A stretch of 64,000 nucleotides of DNA, taken from Paenibacillus sp. LS1 (GTDB taxonomy: Bacteria; Bacillota; Bacilli; Paenibacillales; Paenibacillaceae). The position numbers and the translations under genes are program-made. Position 1 is the stretch's first letter. The number at the start of each line of letters is the position of its first letter. Of this stretch, positions 54,964 through 64,000 are shown piece after piece. Location of the stretch: assembly GCF_026013365.1 (NCBI RefSeq), contig NZ_JAPDOE010000002.1, forward strand, positions 372,001 through 436,000. The letters are read 5' to 3'. A model generated the notes under the pieces. That model was not told the DNA's origin. It made no database searches and saw only the letters and a program-made list of their open reading frames with translations.

Positions 54964-56352
54964 TTAAGCCTTTGCACTAAACGTATCTCTCTGTAATTCA
55001 TTTCCTTCAACTTGCTCGCTACGCCAATTACGCAATTCTTCTTGAATGCCTGCTGTAGCTATAGCATCATCCGATTGTTCCTCACGCTCACGTGAACGAC
55101 GCTGCTGCTGAGAGTTACTTCCCGGCTGACGGCCTCCATCCTGATACATCTGTGATCCGATTGAACTGTTCTGCGTAACCTCAAGTCGTTCCACTTGAAT
55201 CCCCTGAGCTTGAAGTGAAGAACGCAGCTGCATCATTTGCTGTTCAAGCATGTCTTTGGCCATCGTATGCTCTGTCATAAAGCGTGCAACCAATTGCCCA
55301 TTCTGCAAAGTAATTTGTACATCCAACTTCCCTAGATGCTCAGGACGAAGTGAGATGGTCGCCTCGGAAAATCCTTTTTGCTGTACAATATCCAGCTTGC
55401 TGACAACAAACTGTGTCATTTCTTTGGCAAAATGTGATGTTTGCATTACAGGTTCAGCCGGTTTACCTGCTGTTGTACCTGATGTACGCAAGGACAGCTC
55501 TCCTGCAGTAATAATGGTTGAGTGATCCACTTCTCCACCTGCATTTGAATCAGATGTCACCTCCGTATCACCTTTCACCTGGATTCCAGCATTTGCTGCT
55601 GTTGCAACAAGAACTTGTGGTACGACTGAATCCTGTTTGGAAGCTTGCAGCGAAGTAGCTGGAGCAACTTGTACAGCCTGATCCTTAACTGTAGTCAATG
55701 TATCCAATATGGATTTCAGTTCAGTCCATCCTTTGTTACTAGTGGTATCCACTCCAGCCTCTTGAAGCTGACTCTGCAGAGATTGCAGCAGATTTTTGAA
55801 TTCGGGTGCGTTCTTCGCAACAGTACTCTCTGGTTCATTCATCGCAGCTACTAACTGTGTAAGCATATCCTGCAAAACAAAACGAATTGCTGCCGGATGC
55901 TGCGAGAGTTCAATTGCAGGTACTGTATTGGCACTTCCAGCTCCATCCGAAGACTCGTCGGAACCTTCTGCGCTAGTACCAGAAGCATCATTTAGCTGTG
56001 TATACATCTGTTGAATCAGAGTCTGCAAGCCTGCGAGTAGAGATGGATCATTTTCCAAAGCTTCATCAAGAGAATCCAAGTCTGTGAACAACGAATTCAG
56101 TATATCCGTGATAGATGTCGCTTCCCCTTCTTCACTTGTAGCAAAGGAAAACACCAGCGGATTAGCAGTTAAGCTTCCAGTAGCGCTTGAACTCTCACCT
56201 TCAGTGGATCCTCCAGATAATGACTGTGCAAGAGTTTGCAAAAATTCACCGCCAGCACCTGTAGCTGAACCTTTCGATTGTGCTCCAGTTGTCTGACCAG
56301 TTCCAGCGGTTTTTGCAGATGCTGTGGATGTCATTTGATATACGATCGACAT
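54964..56352 (-). CDS. fliK: Flagellar hook-length control protein FliK
   Basis: Secreted molecular ruler that triggers the export switch of FlhB. It is 462 residues: Ser/Thr/Gly-rich N-terminal region (1-90), a helical low-complexity middle, and the conserved C-terminal Flg_hook domain (about 315-400) with ATISLRPEHLGKLDVQI. A Gln/Arg-rich tail follows. GGAGGTG precedes the ATG. Confidence 0.93.
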   Translation of the reverse strand: MSIVYQMTSTASAKTAGTGQTTGAQSKGSATGAGGEFLQTLAQSLSGGSTEGESSSATGSLTANPLVFSFATSEEGEATSITDILNSLFTDLDSLDEALENDPSLLAGLQTLIQQMYTQLNDASGTSAEGSDESSDGAGSANTVPAIELSQHPAAIRFVLQDMLTQLVAAMNEPESTVAKNAPEFKNLLQSLQSQLQEAGVDTTSNKGWTELKSILDTLTTVKDQAVQVAPATSLQASKQDSVVPQVLVATAANAGIQVKGDTEVTSDSNAGGEVDHSTIITAGELSLRTSGTTAGKPAEPVMQTSHFAKEMTQFVVSKLDIVQQKGFSEATISLRPEHLGKLDVQITLQNGQLVARFMTEHTMAKDMLEQQMMQLRSSLQAQGIQVERLEVTQNSSIGSQMYQDGGRQPGSNSQQQRRSREREEQSDDAIATAGIQEELRNWRSEQVEGNELQRDTFSAKA

Positions 56353-56391
56353 TTATTTCACCTCCTCTCGGTTATCACAGTTTAATCCGAT

Positions 56392-57333
56392 CTACTTGTT
56401 GCCCATTAATCTGTTCAAAATTTTTGCAGTTTCAACCGAGTCCTCAGAAGACATGTTCTCAAGCAATTGAGAGCGTGTGGCATCATCTACTGAATTCAGG
56501 ATGGTCAATGTTTTGTCAGGACTTAACTTGTATGTTTCCAACAATAACTTGGCACCACTTGAAGCAGACATCGAAGCAAATGTTTGACTTAGCTGGTTTT
56601 TATCCAGGTTTTTGCTCGTCGTTGTTGCTGCACTTGAAGTTGCAGCGGTTTCTTTCTTCAATCTGGATTGTAGTGCATCCAGTGCCAGATCCCCTGACGG
56701 TTTGGCATCCTTCATCATCATGGTGACGTCGGCTGCTGTTTTCGGGTCCATCTTTTCAAGCACTTTGGTCCGAGCAGATGATTGCATGGCATTCAATAAC
56801 AGTACCATTTCTTCATTCGTCATATTTTGCAAAATCGGTGCAGCTTTGCTCGGGCTCATGTCAGCATACATTTTAGCCAAATCTTTTATTTGCTTTTGAT
56901 AATCAGATTCCGTTTCCGGCGTTGCCGCCGTAGCGGTTTCAGCAGCTTTTTCTGCATCATCCAACTTCTTCTGAAGGTCCGTCGCCTTCTTCGCTTCAGT
57001 TGTTGTCGCTTCTTGTGCTGCCTTGAGTTCTGTCTCTTTGGCGGTTACTTGAGACTTCAGCTTTTCGATTGTCGCTTCAGCACTTTCAACCTGCTGCTCG
57101 CTCTTCTCCAGCTTCTCTTTTTCAGGGTCCAGCACAGGATCAGGTACCCATTCCTTAACTACCGGAATCTTGTTGGCAAATTCAAACAAATTGTTACGAA
57201 TATCTACATTAAAAAGCGTAAGCAGTACGCCCAGCAATACTACGGTGAATACAATCGGGATTGAAATCATGAGAAATTTTTCCCATCCGCCTCCCGACTC
57301 TTTTTCCATGTCACTATCGTCTTTAACAGCCAT
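56392..57333 (-). CDS. MotE/YlxF-like membrane protein
   Basis: 313 residues: one membrane helix (about 20-42), a long coiled coil (about 70-140), and two MgtE-N-like helical repeats (about 155-215 and 250-313) with SPSKAAPILQNM. The layout equals YlxF of Bacillus and resembles MotE, a periplasmic chaperone for the MotC stator ring in other bacteria. Its role here is not established. Located between fliJ and fliK as in B. subtilis. Confidence 0.85.
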   Translation of the reverse strand: MAVKDDSDMEKESGGGWEKFLMISIPIVFTVVLLGVLLTLFNVDIRNNLFEFANKIPVVKEWVPDPVLDPEKEKLEKSEQQVESAEATIEKLKSQVTAKETELKAAQEATTTEAKKATDLQKKLDDAEKAAETATAATPETESDYQKQIKDLAKMYADMSPSKAAPILQNMTNEEMVLLLNAMQSSARTKVLEKMDPKTAADVTMMMKDAKPSGDLALDALQSRLKKETAATSSAATTTSKNLDKNQLSQTFASMSASSGAKLLLETYKLSPDKTLTILNSVDDATRSQLLENMSSEDSVETAKILNRLMGNK

Positions 57334-57376
57334 CGTTCATTCCTCCTTCGCGAGACAACTTCGCGTCCGGCTCACA

Positions 57377-57829
57377 TCAATTCGCGCGTCCGGCTTTGGC
57401 AGCGAAGCGTACAGTAGCCATCTCGTCCAGATCGTTCTGTTCCCGGAGGAGCATCTCCTGCTGAAATTTGATTTTCGCCTTGTCTCTCGCTCCAAGCCAT
57501 ACTTTTTCGTCAATCATCTTACCGTTTAGAAAGGTCTGATTCCGTTGCACATTGACCTGAGCATGTTTAACATCACTGTTTTTGCGTGAAATGCACTCGT
57601 CAAGGTGATGTACATAACGCTGCATCTCTTGCAGACTGTTTACAGACGCTGTATTTTCCGTAGCAGATTGGATGATGCCCACCAGATTACTTCTGTCGTT
57701 CAGAAGTTGTATCAGATGCTCTTCCTCCGTCTGAAGTTTACCGATCGCTGTGGATAACATCCACTCTGCCTGTGTTTTCTCATTACTCTTCAGGTCAACA
57801 ACTTTCTGGAAATGATATCGAAATTTCAT
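57377..57829 (-). CDS. fliJ: Flagellar export protein FliJ
   Basis: 150-residue, almost wholly coiled-coil protein that acts as the central stalk of the FliI ATPase and couples it to FlhA. It starts with KFRYHFQKVVDLK, typical of the family. Follows fliI by 11 bases. Confidence 0.92.
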   Translation of the reverse strand: MKFRYHFQKVVDLKSNEKTQAEWMLSTAIGKLQTEEEHLIQLLNDRSNLVGIIQSATENTASVNSLQEMQRYVHHLDECISRKNSDVKHAQVNVQRNQTFLNGKMIDEKVWLGARDKAKIKFQQEMLLREQNDLDEMATVRFAAKAGRAN

Positions 57830-57840
57830 CGTTTACCCAT

Positions 57841-59160
57841 TCATCTCCTTGCAAATTCAAGAATCAAACGTTCCTGCACTTCACTTAAGGTGATTTTCTC
57901 GTCGACTTTCTGCTTTGTAAAGTTCCAAATGCTATCAATCTGATCTATTGATTCATCTATCGCTGCATTTGATCCCCGCTGGTAAGCCCCAATATTGATC
58001 AAATCTTCCGACTCTTTATAGACAGCCATCAAACGTTTCATATTATTGACGGCTTCCAGTTGCTCTTCCGGAGCAATATCCTTCATGACACGACTTATAC
58101 TGGCTAACACATCGATCGCCGGAAAATGACCTTTATTCGCGATGGACCGGTTTAACACAATGTGGCCATCCAGTATACCCCTTACCGCATCCGCGATCGG
58201 TTCATTCATGTCATCCCCATCAACCAGAACGGTGTAAAAGGCTGTAATCGAGCCCGTAGGCCCTGTACCCGCCCGTTCAAGCAGTTTGGGCAAACTCGCA
58301 AATACCGATGGAGTATATCCTCTCATTGCCGGAGGTTCACCTACTGCCAAACCAACTTCCCTTTGAGCCATCGCATATCGGGTAACCGAGTCCATCATCA
58401 GCATCACGTTCATTCCACGGTCCCGGAAATACTCTGCAATGGTGGTTGCAATAACCGCTCCCTTGATCCGAATCAGAGCAGGCTGATCTGATGTTGCAAC
58501 AATAACTACGGAGCGTTCCAGCCCTTCCGGACCCAGATCCCGTTCAATAAAGTCGCGAACCTCACGTCCACGCTCACCCACAAGCGCGATTACATTGACA
58601 TCCGCCGCTGTATTACGCGCAATCATGCCCATCAATGTACTCTTACCAACACCTGAACCGGCAAAAATACCTACACGCTGTCCCTTGCCTACGGTCAACA
58701 ATCCGTCAATAGCTCTTACACCGACACCCATAGTTTCAAGTACACGCGGACGATCCATTGGATTGACTGGTGTATTGGACGTAGAGTACATCGGCATTCT
58801 GGATGGAAGGAGCGAACCGTCCAGCGGTTGTCCTAGTCCGTCCAGCACTTTACCGAGCAATTCAGAGCCTACCTGAACGCCGAGTGGTTTACCCGTACCG
58901 ACTACATCGCAACCAGGACCAATGGATTGCAGTTCACCCAGTGGCATAAGCAGCACTTTGTTATCTCGAAACCCAACGACTTCAGCCTGAAGAGGCTTGG
59001 CCGACTTACCAGGGTAGATGTAACATACATCACCGATACTTGCATCCGGCCCTTCGGACTCAACCATAAGACCAATGACCTGAGTAACTTTGCCGTTAAT
59101 GCGCACGGGATCAAATTGCCGCAAATGTTCCATATATCGCTGTGAACTAAGAACCTTCAT
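57841..59160 (-). CDS. fliI: Flagellum-specific ATPase FliI
   Basis: Hexameric ATPase of the flagellar export apparatus, related to F1 beta. It is 439 residues (B. subtilis 438). Walker A GSGVGKST, Walker B region VMLMMDSVTR and the family loop MAQREVGLAVGEPP are intact. ATG 59160 gives the expected length; upstream ATG/TTG codons exist, but the ribosome-binding site GAGGAG sits too close to them. Overlaps fliH by 14 bases. Confidence 0.96.
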   Translation of the reverse strand: MKVLSSQRYMEHLRQFDPVRINGKVTQVIGLMVESEGPDASIGDVCYIYPGKSAKPLQAEVVGFRDNKVLLMPLGELQSIGPGCDVVGTGKPLGVQVGSELLGKVLDGLGQPLDGSLLPSRMPMYSTSNTPVNPMDRPRVLETMGVGVRAIDGLLTVGKGQRVGIFAGSGVGKSTLMGMIARNTAADVNVIALVGERGREVRDFIERDLGPEGLERSVVIVATSDQPALIRIKGAVIATTIAEYFRDRGMNVMLMMDSVTRYAMAQREVGLAVGEPPAMRGYTPSVFASLPKLLERAGTGPTGSITAFYTVLVDGDDMNEPIADAVRGILDGHIVLNRSIANKGHFPAIDVLASISRVMKDIAPEEQLEAVNNMKRLMAVYKESEDLINIGAYQRGSNAAIDESIDQIDSIWNFTKQKVDEKITLSEVQERLILEFARR

Positions 59161-60019
59161 GTTGATTTCTTCGCTCCTCATCCTCAAGTGCTATGCGGAC
59201 CAGTTCTTTTTTTATCTCAGCAAGCTGTGTGTCAATTCTCGCATCTACACTTCCGAACGAAGAACGAATCACACATCCCTTATCTTTGACCGTTGAATCA
59301 GGCAAAATCTGTAATTCTGCCTGAGAGTCGATGGACAGAGACAATTCTTCACGAGCTGCTTGTACAAATGTAAATTGCTCAGGAGCCACACACAGTGTGA
59401 TCAAACCTTGCTCCCGTTTACGTGACAAACTCTGACGAATCAGTTCCAAGGTGTGATCGGGTTCAATGGTAAGTTGCTTATCAATGACTTTCTCAGCGAT
59501 CCCACAAGCAAGATCAACAAGGAACGGTTCGGCTTCCTGAATAATCTGATCTTTTGCTACATAAGCCTCCTGAAGCACTTCCTGGGCTTCATTCATCATC
59601 TTTTCGATCTGCACCTGGAGATCCAGTTCAGCTTGTACTTTGCCTTCTTCAAAGCCCTGTTGGAAACCTTGTGAACGAAGTGCTTCGGTCAGATGTTCAT
59701 CCTGTTGTCTTTGTTCCTGCCACCAGGTATCGATCTGTTCACGGGCTTCTTGAAGCATGCGCTCTGCTTCTTCTGAAGCTTCACGTACTTGCTTTTCTGC
59801 AAACTCCTTGGCATCTTCCAGCATCTCTGCGGTAAGACGTTGTGTTTCCTCGTCCACGCGTGCCTGAAGTGTTTCTGCTTCAGAACCTTCAGCACTCTCA
59901 CCATTTAATTCCGATTCAGACTCCCCAGCACCACCATAATGATGATGATTTTCAAGCCTTTTACGGTCATCAACAGGTACATACTGGAAAGATTTAATCA
60001 AATTAGACAATGATATCAT
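59147..60019 (-). CDS. fliH: Flagellar assembly protein FliH
   Basis: Regulator of FliI and peripheral stalk of the export ATPase. It is 290 residues, longer than B. subtilis FliH (about 208). The surplus is an N-terminal acidic stretch and a long charged coiled coil (about 60-130). The conserved C-terminal domain (about 150-285) has LACGIAEKVID. ATG 60019 overlaps the fliG stop by 17 bases, with GGTGGAGGAG just upstream. Confidence 0.92.
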   Translation of the reverse strand: MISLSNLIKSFQYVPVDDRKRLENHHHYGGAGESESELNGESAEGSEAETLQARVDEETQRLTAEMLEDAKEFAEKQVREASEEAERMLQEAREQIDTWWQEQRQQDEHLTEALRSQGFQQGFEEGKVQAELDLQVQIEKMMNEAQEVLQEAYVAKDQIIQEAEPFLVDLACGIAEKVIDKQLTIEPDHTLELIRQSLSRKREQGLITLCVAPEQFTFVQAAREELSLSIDSQAELQILPDSTVKDKGCVIRSSFGSVDARIDTQLAEIKKELVRIALEDEERRNQHEGS

Positions 60020-61019
60020 CTCCTCCACCGCGTGCGATAATGATCTCACCGGCTTCTTCCAATCTGCGTATCGTTCCTACAATGCGTGTCTGAGCTTCCT
60101 CAACATCACGCAACCGCACAGGTCCCATGAACTCCATCTCTTCTTTGAATGTCTCGGACATCCGTTTCGACATGTTCCGGAACACGGCATCCCGAACTTC
60201 TTCGCTTGCCACTTTGAGTGCGAGTTGCAGATCTGCGTTGTCGATATCCCGAATAATACGCTGAATCGAACGATCATCCACATTGACGATATCTTCGAAT
60301 ACAAACATGCGTTTTTTGATTTCCTCTGCAAGCTCCGGATCCTGAATTTCGAGAGAGTCCAAAATGGTACGCTCTGTACCACGATCGACTCCATTCAGAA
60401 TCTGAACAATCGATTCGATACCACCCGCATTTGTGTAATCCTGCGTTACAGTAGAAGATAGCTTCTGTTCCAGAACCCGCTCCACTTGAGAGATAACTTC
60501 TGGCGAAGTACTATCCATGACTGCTACCCGGCGAGCGACATCTGCCTGTTTCTCTTGTGGCAAGGATGACAGAATCGCTGCAGCCTGTTCGAACTGGAGA
60601 TAAGACAGAACCAGGGCTATCGTTTGCGGACTTTCATTCTGAATAAAGTTCAAAATTTGATTTGGATCCGCTTTGCGTGCAAAGTCAAACGGTCTGACCT
60701 GCAACGTAGCTGTCAAACGATTAATAACTTCAAGTGCTTTGGAAGAACCCAAAGCTTTCTCCAGGATCTCTCTCGCATAATTGATACCGCCCTGAGAGAT
60801 ATATTCCTGCGCCAGACAGATCTGGTGAAACTCGGCCATGATCATGTCCTTTTCGGAAGAATCAACTTTGCGAACGTTGGCAATCTCCAATGTGAGTTGT
60901 TCAATCTCCTCGTCACGCAGATGTTTGAATATCTGTGCCGATACTTCCGGACCTAATGTAATCAACAATATTGCTGCTTTTTGTCTGCCAGTCAAACCTT
61001 GACTGCTTGCCTTCGCCAA
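60003..61019 (-). CDS. fliG: Flagellar motor switch protein FliG
   Basis: C-ring protein that anchors to FliF and contacts the stator. It is 338 residues, equal to B. subtilis FliG. Helical N, middle (EHPQ-like segment here NESPQTIA) and C domains with the torque helix region VDDRSIQRIIRDID. TTG 61019 is chosen, six bases after GAGGTG; the GTG at 61028 is part of that site. Confidence 0.96.
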   Translation of the reverse strand: MAKASSQGLTGRQKAAILLITLGPEVSAQIFKHLRDEEIEQLTLEIANVRKVDSSEKDMIMAEFHQICLAQEYISQGGINYAREILEKALGSSKALEVINRLTATLQVRPFDFARKADPNQILNFIQNESPQTIALVLSYLQFEQAAAILSSLPQEKQADVARRVAVMDSTSPEVISQVERVLEQKLSSTVTQDYTNAGGIESIVQILNGVDRGTERTILDSLEIQDPELAEEIKKRMFVFEDIVNVDDRSIQRIIRDIDNADLQLALKVASEEVRDAVFRNMSKRMSETFKEEMEFMGPVRLRDVEEAQTRIVGTIRRLEEAGEIIIARGGGDDIIV

Positions 61020-61030
61020 TGCGTTCACCT

Positions 61031-62614
61031 CTATTCGTCAGCCAGCCATGTACGCAGCAGATTGACGAATTCGTCTGGCTTTTTCTTGGCCAAACTCTCC
61101 AATTGTTTGCGCACCTGACTTTCGTTCGTTACACTGTCCAGCGTAATGGACGGGAACTCTGTTGCTATTGGAAGAGGAATCTCTTCTTCTTCTACTTCGT
61201 TTTGTTTGCGGCGACGGCGTACCAACAAAATGACAACCGCTGCGATCAATGCCGCTATAAGTGCGCCTCCACCCCACATCATGGTTGAGGACAACTGGAA
61301 GCCTGTATTCGCTGTCGATGCAGCCTGGAATCCTTGTGACATGACTGAAACTTTCTTTGTCAGATCGGCGTCACTTATTACGGTGCCTGAGTCTGCCAAT
61401 GAAGCACGAACGATGTTAACCAAAATATTCTCGATCGCATCTTGAACAGGTCCTTGCAATTCTGTTTCTCCAGCCGGTGGTTCAACTGCTACGTTAATGG
61501 TTAAATCTTTTACAGTATACGGACTGGAAATAATATCCTTGGCAATTCGATTAACATCGTAGTTTATAGTGCTAGATGATTCTTCAGAGGTGGAGTTCCC
61601 TGTTGCATCAGATGATGGATAACCCGGGACTTCCTCTTGCCCTGTGCCAGCAACACCACCTGTCGGGTTGCTTGCCCCAGTGTAACTCTTCTGAATCTCC
61701 TGCACACTGATCTCGATGCCTTTCATATTCTCTACATCTACAGGTTGAACCAGATTTTCTTTACGTGTTTCTTTGTCAAAATTAAGCTTGGAGGCTACCA
61801 AAACATTGACCTTGTCTTCGCCTACAATTTGAGAAAGAAATTGCTTCACGTTATTACGAACATCGTTTTCAAACTTCTTCTGTAAAGCCATGTTTTCTTG
61901 AACTTCAGAAGACAACCCGCCACTACCACCTCGGGCAGTTGGAATCAGTTCTGCTTCATCCGTATTGGTAATCGTGATGTTCTCAATAGGCAGATTAGGA
62001 ATTGCGGTCTTAACCAAGTTAAAGTATCCATCTACCGCTGCCTGATTTGGGTGATAACCCGGTTTAAATTGGAGAGCTACCGATGCTGATGCTTTATCCT
62101 GCTCTTCTAAACCAGCAAAGATGTTATCTTTCGGCATATTGACCAGCACTTTAGCGTCCTGTATCCCTTGCATCCGCTGAAGCAACTGTTCAACTTCTCC
62201 GTTTAACGCATTGTTGTACTTTACATCAAACTCTTTGTCTGTCATCCCGATGGGGGATGATGATTCCTCGAATGACTTATATCCTAATGAACCATTCTGA
62301 ATGATCCCTTGAGATCCGACATTCACTTTTGCAATGGCCACACTCGTGCTTGGTACGGATATCGTCTTGCCATCTGAACTTAATTTGTATGGAATACTAG
62401 ATGAATCGAGATAACTGATAACACCTGCTGAGTCACTCGCATTCAAATCCGTGAACGCAACTTCATATTCTGTCTTGGACAATTGCATCGTGAGTACAAC
62501 TGCAGCCAAAATCAGAAACAGGAAGGTGGATATAAATAATACTTTTTGCTTTTTGCTGAAACTATTCCAATACTGGGACCCCTTGTCCCTGTACTGGGCG
62601 ATTCTCTCATTCAC
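61031..62614 (-). CDS. fliF: Flagellar MS-ring protein FliF
   Basis: Builds the MS ring, the base of the motor. It is 527 residues: membrane helices near both ends (about 25-45 and 433-455), ring-building motifs between them (SSIPYKLSSDGKTISVP, GEVEQLLQRMQGI), and a C-terminal cytoplasmic tail that binds FliG. Start is GTG 62614, five bases after GGGGTG. Confidence 0.97.
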   Translation of the reverse strand: MNERIAQYRDKGSQYWNSFSKKQKVLFISTFLFLILAAVVLTMQLSKTEYEVAFTDLNASDSAGVISYLDSSSIPYKLSSDGKTISVPSTSVAIAKVNVGSQGIIQNGSLGYKSFEESSSPIGMTDKEFDVKYNNALNGEVEQLLQRMQGIQDAKVLVNMPKDNIFAGLEEQDKASASVALQFKPGYHPNQAAVDGYFNLVKTAIPNLPIENITITNTDEAELIPTARGGSGGLSSEVQENMALQKKFENDVRNNVKQFLSQIVGEDKVNVLVASKLNFDKETRKENLVQPVDVENMKGIEISVQEIQKSYTGASNPTGGVAGTGQEEVPGYPSSDATGNSTSEESSSTINYDVNRIAKDIISSPYTVKDLTINVAVEPPAGETELQGPVQDAIENILVNIVRASLADSGTVISDADLTKKVSVMSQGFQAASTANTGFQLSSTMMWGGGALIAALIAAVVILLVRRRRKQNEVEEEEIPLPIATEFPSITLDSVTNESQVRKQLESLAKKKPDEFVNLLRTWLADE

Positions 62615-62753
62615 TCTGTCACCCCATCATCCGAAACTTTGCTTAGTCTGTCCTTACGCAACCCTACCCGTTTCACAGGTCAACGATCAGGAGCAGCATC
62701 GCAGCTGCTTGTTGCAATGATCAGCGCTACTGCCCGAGCGCAAGTAGATTATT

Positions 62754-63065
62754 TTATAACTGCGTTCGCATAATTTCCTGGTATGCTTCTACCACTTTGT
62801 TTCGGACTTGAGTTGTGAGTTGTAGGCTTAACAAGGCCTGTTCGGAAGCGATCATCACCTGATCCACGTTCGCTTTGCCGACCAAAAATTGATTGGACAT
62901 TTCATGTGATTGAGTCTCCTGTGCAGCGACAGATCCCAATGCATTCTGTAAGTATGTACCGAAGCTCTGGATGGTTTCGGCTGGTGTAGAAGGCTTGCTT
63001 TCGGTTGCACTCTTCATCTGTAGCGGTTGTATCCCCTGCGTGCTAAACATGTTGTTCTGAATCAT
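62754..63065 (-). CDS. fliE: Flagellar hook-basal body protein FliE
   Basis: 103-residue adaptor between the MS ring and the rod, the first export substrate. The conserved C-terminus has QVMIASEQALLSLQLTTQVRNK-type sequence (SEQALLSLQL, QVRNKVVEAYQEIM). GGGAGG lies seven bases before the ATG. It is separated from fliF by 139 bases containing only small inverted repeats. Confidence 0.95.
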   Translation of the reverse strand: MIQNNMFSTQGIQPLQMKSATESKPSTPAETIQSFGTYLQNALGSVAAQETQSHEMSNQFLVGKANVDQVMIASEQALLSLQLTTQVRNKVVEAYQEIMRTQL

Positions 63066-63123
63066 TAATGTCCCTCCCCTTCATCACTGGTTTAAATATT
63101 TCTTGTTTTTAGTTCAAAGCAGA

Positions 63124-63573
63124 TTATCTTCCAATCTCCAAAGCTTTCGAAATCATTGCTTTGGTTGAATTCAATGCTGTTACGTTAGCCTCATAGGAAC
63201 GAGTAGCTGAGATCATGTCGACCATTTCTTTCGCAATATCCACGTTAGGCATAAATACATATCCTTCTGCGTTGGCATCTGGATGAGAAGGATCGTAGAC
63301 AGGCTTGAGTGGTGACTGATCTTCGCGAATCTCAGTGACTCTGACGCCATCTCCCGAACTGCCCTCGCGCATCTGATTTTGTAGCATGGTACCAAAAGAC
63401 GTTTTATTCGGTTCAAGCACCACCATTTTGCGTTTGTAAGGGACCGCCTCACCATTGGATACGCTCGCGCGCGTCGTTTCTGCGTTCGCAATGTTGGAAG
63501 ATATAACGTCCATCCGCAAACGTTGAGCCGTCAGCGCTGATGCACTGATACTAAAACTATTACTAATGTTCAA
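63124..63573 (-). CDS. flgC: Flagellar proximal rod protein FlgC
   Basis: 149-residue rod subunit (B. subtilis 150). N-terminal SASALTAQRLRMDVISSNIANAET and C-terminal MVDMISATRSYEANVTALNSTK helices are family marks. TTG 63573, about ten bases after GGGAG, six bases past flgB. Confidence 0.96.
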   Translation of the reverse strand: MNISNSFSISASALTAQRLRMDVISSNIANAETTRASVSNGEAVPYKRKMVVLEPNKTSFGTMLQNQMREGSSGDGVRVTEIREDQSPLKPVYDPSHPDANAEGYVFMPNVDIAKEMVDMISATRSYEANVTALNSTKAMISKALEIGR

Positions 63574-63579
63574 TTTAGG

Positions 63580-63987
63580 TTATCTCCCTTCCACGCCAAC
63601 ACGCATGATTTTAATTTGTTCGTTCACTTGCTGGATATAAGCGTTGTAACGCAACTGATTCTCCGCCAGAAGACTCATTTCTCTGTCTATATCGACATTG
63701 TTTTCGTTGTTATTCATGGACGTTGACTGGTCCATATTAACTACTGGCGTTGGTACGGAAGAGGAAGGACCTATGACAAAATGCCTTGCATCAGTTACTT
63801 TACCTTTAAGAACAGGCATATCTCCATTCATTTGCCCCTGCAACATTTCTTCAAAAGAAACGTCCGAGCGCTTGAAATACGGGGTATCGGCATTCGCGAT
63901 GTTGTCAGCAATCGTTCGTTGTCTGATGTTGGACGCATCGAGTGCACCTTGCAATCTTTTAAAGCTAATATCATTTAAAAGATTCAC
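63580..63987 (-). CDS. flgB: Flagellar proximal rod protein FlgB
   Basis: 135-residue rod subunit, first gene of the flagellar operon in Bacillus. LQGALDASNIRQRTIADNIANADTP and the C-terminal LLAENQLRYNAYIQQ segment are hallmarks. GTG 63987 with GGAGG six bases upstream. The operon promoter should lie beyond the right edge of the window. Confidence 0.96.
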   Translation of the reverse strand: MNLLNDISFKRLQGALDASNIRQRTIADNIANADTPYFKRSDVSFEEMLQGQMNGDMPVLKGKVTDARHFVIGPSSSVPTPVVNMDQSTSMNNNENNVDIDREMSLLAENQLRYNAYIQQVNEQIKIMRVGVEGR

Positions 63988-64000
63988 AATCTCCCTCCTC

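Overview
The window comes from a low-to-mid-GC endospore-forming, flagellated Firmicute, most likely Paenibacillus. Three things point there. Protein sequences read as Paenibacillus-like. The gene order closely follows the Bacillus subtilis segment fla/che - rpsB - tsf - pyrH - frr - uppS - cdsA - dxr - rasP - proS - polC - rimP - nusA - infB - truB - ribC - rpsO - pnpA - ylxY - ymxG - spoVF - dapG - dapA. Spore genes such as dipicolinate synthase are present. All 65 genes I can support lie on the minus strand, so transcription runs from high to low coordinates. I see no mobile element, tRNA, rRNA or CRISPR array.

Right half (about 63987 down to 32301): one roughly 31.7-kb flagellar and chemotaxis superoperon. 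Order: flgB-flgC-fliE-fliF-fliG-fliH-fliI-fliJ-(MotE/YlxF-like)-fliK-flgD-(FlgV-like)-flgE-flbD-fliL-fliM-fliY-cheY-fliO-fliP-fliQ-fliR-flhB-flhA-flhF-flhG-cheB-cheA-cheW-cheC-cheD-(two-TM protein)-sigD-(DUF342/FapA)-(small conserved protein)-(SwrB-like)-(MltG-like). It encodes the rod, MS ring, switch, export apparatus, hook assembly, the Bacillus-type chemotaxis core and the late flagellar sigma factor. Genes are mostly overlapping or a few bases apart. The only strong terminator I found is at its 3' end, about 32275-32314.

Middle (32158 to about 18769): rpsB with its own sigma-A-like promoter and leader, then tsf, pyrH and frr separated by terminator-like hairpins. Next come the envelope and isoprenoid genes uppS, cdsA, dxr and rseP, then proS (archaeal/eukaryotic type) and polC.

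Lower middle (18681 to 7502): the rimP-nusA-rnpM-ylxQ-infB-rbfA-nrnA-truB-ribF translation and transcription operon, starting at a near-consensus promoter with a hairpin in its leader. It is followed by rpsO and pnp.

Left end (7501 to 1): sporulation-linked genes. ylxY has a sigma-E-like promoter. The M16 peptidase gene mlpA/ymxG overlaps dut. dpaA-dpaB follow a very good sigma-K-like promoter, then dapG-dapA. Dihydrodipicolinate made by DapA feeds both lysine/peptidoglycan synthesis and DPA synthesis by DpaAB. Compared with B. subtilis, asd, ymxH and ylxP are missing, while dut and nrnA are present.

I do not see a convincing novel defence or mobile system. The more interesting signals are RNA leaders (rimP/nusA, rpsO, rpsB, pyrH), the poorly understood four-gene module between sigD and rpsB, and departures from expected gene content and enzyme type (no asd, altered YlxY motif, archaeal-type ProS, short EF-Ts).
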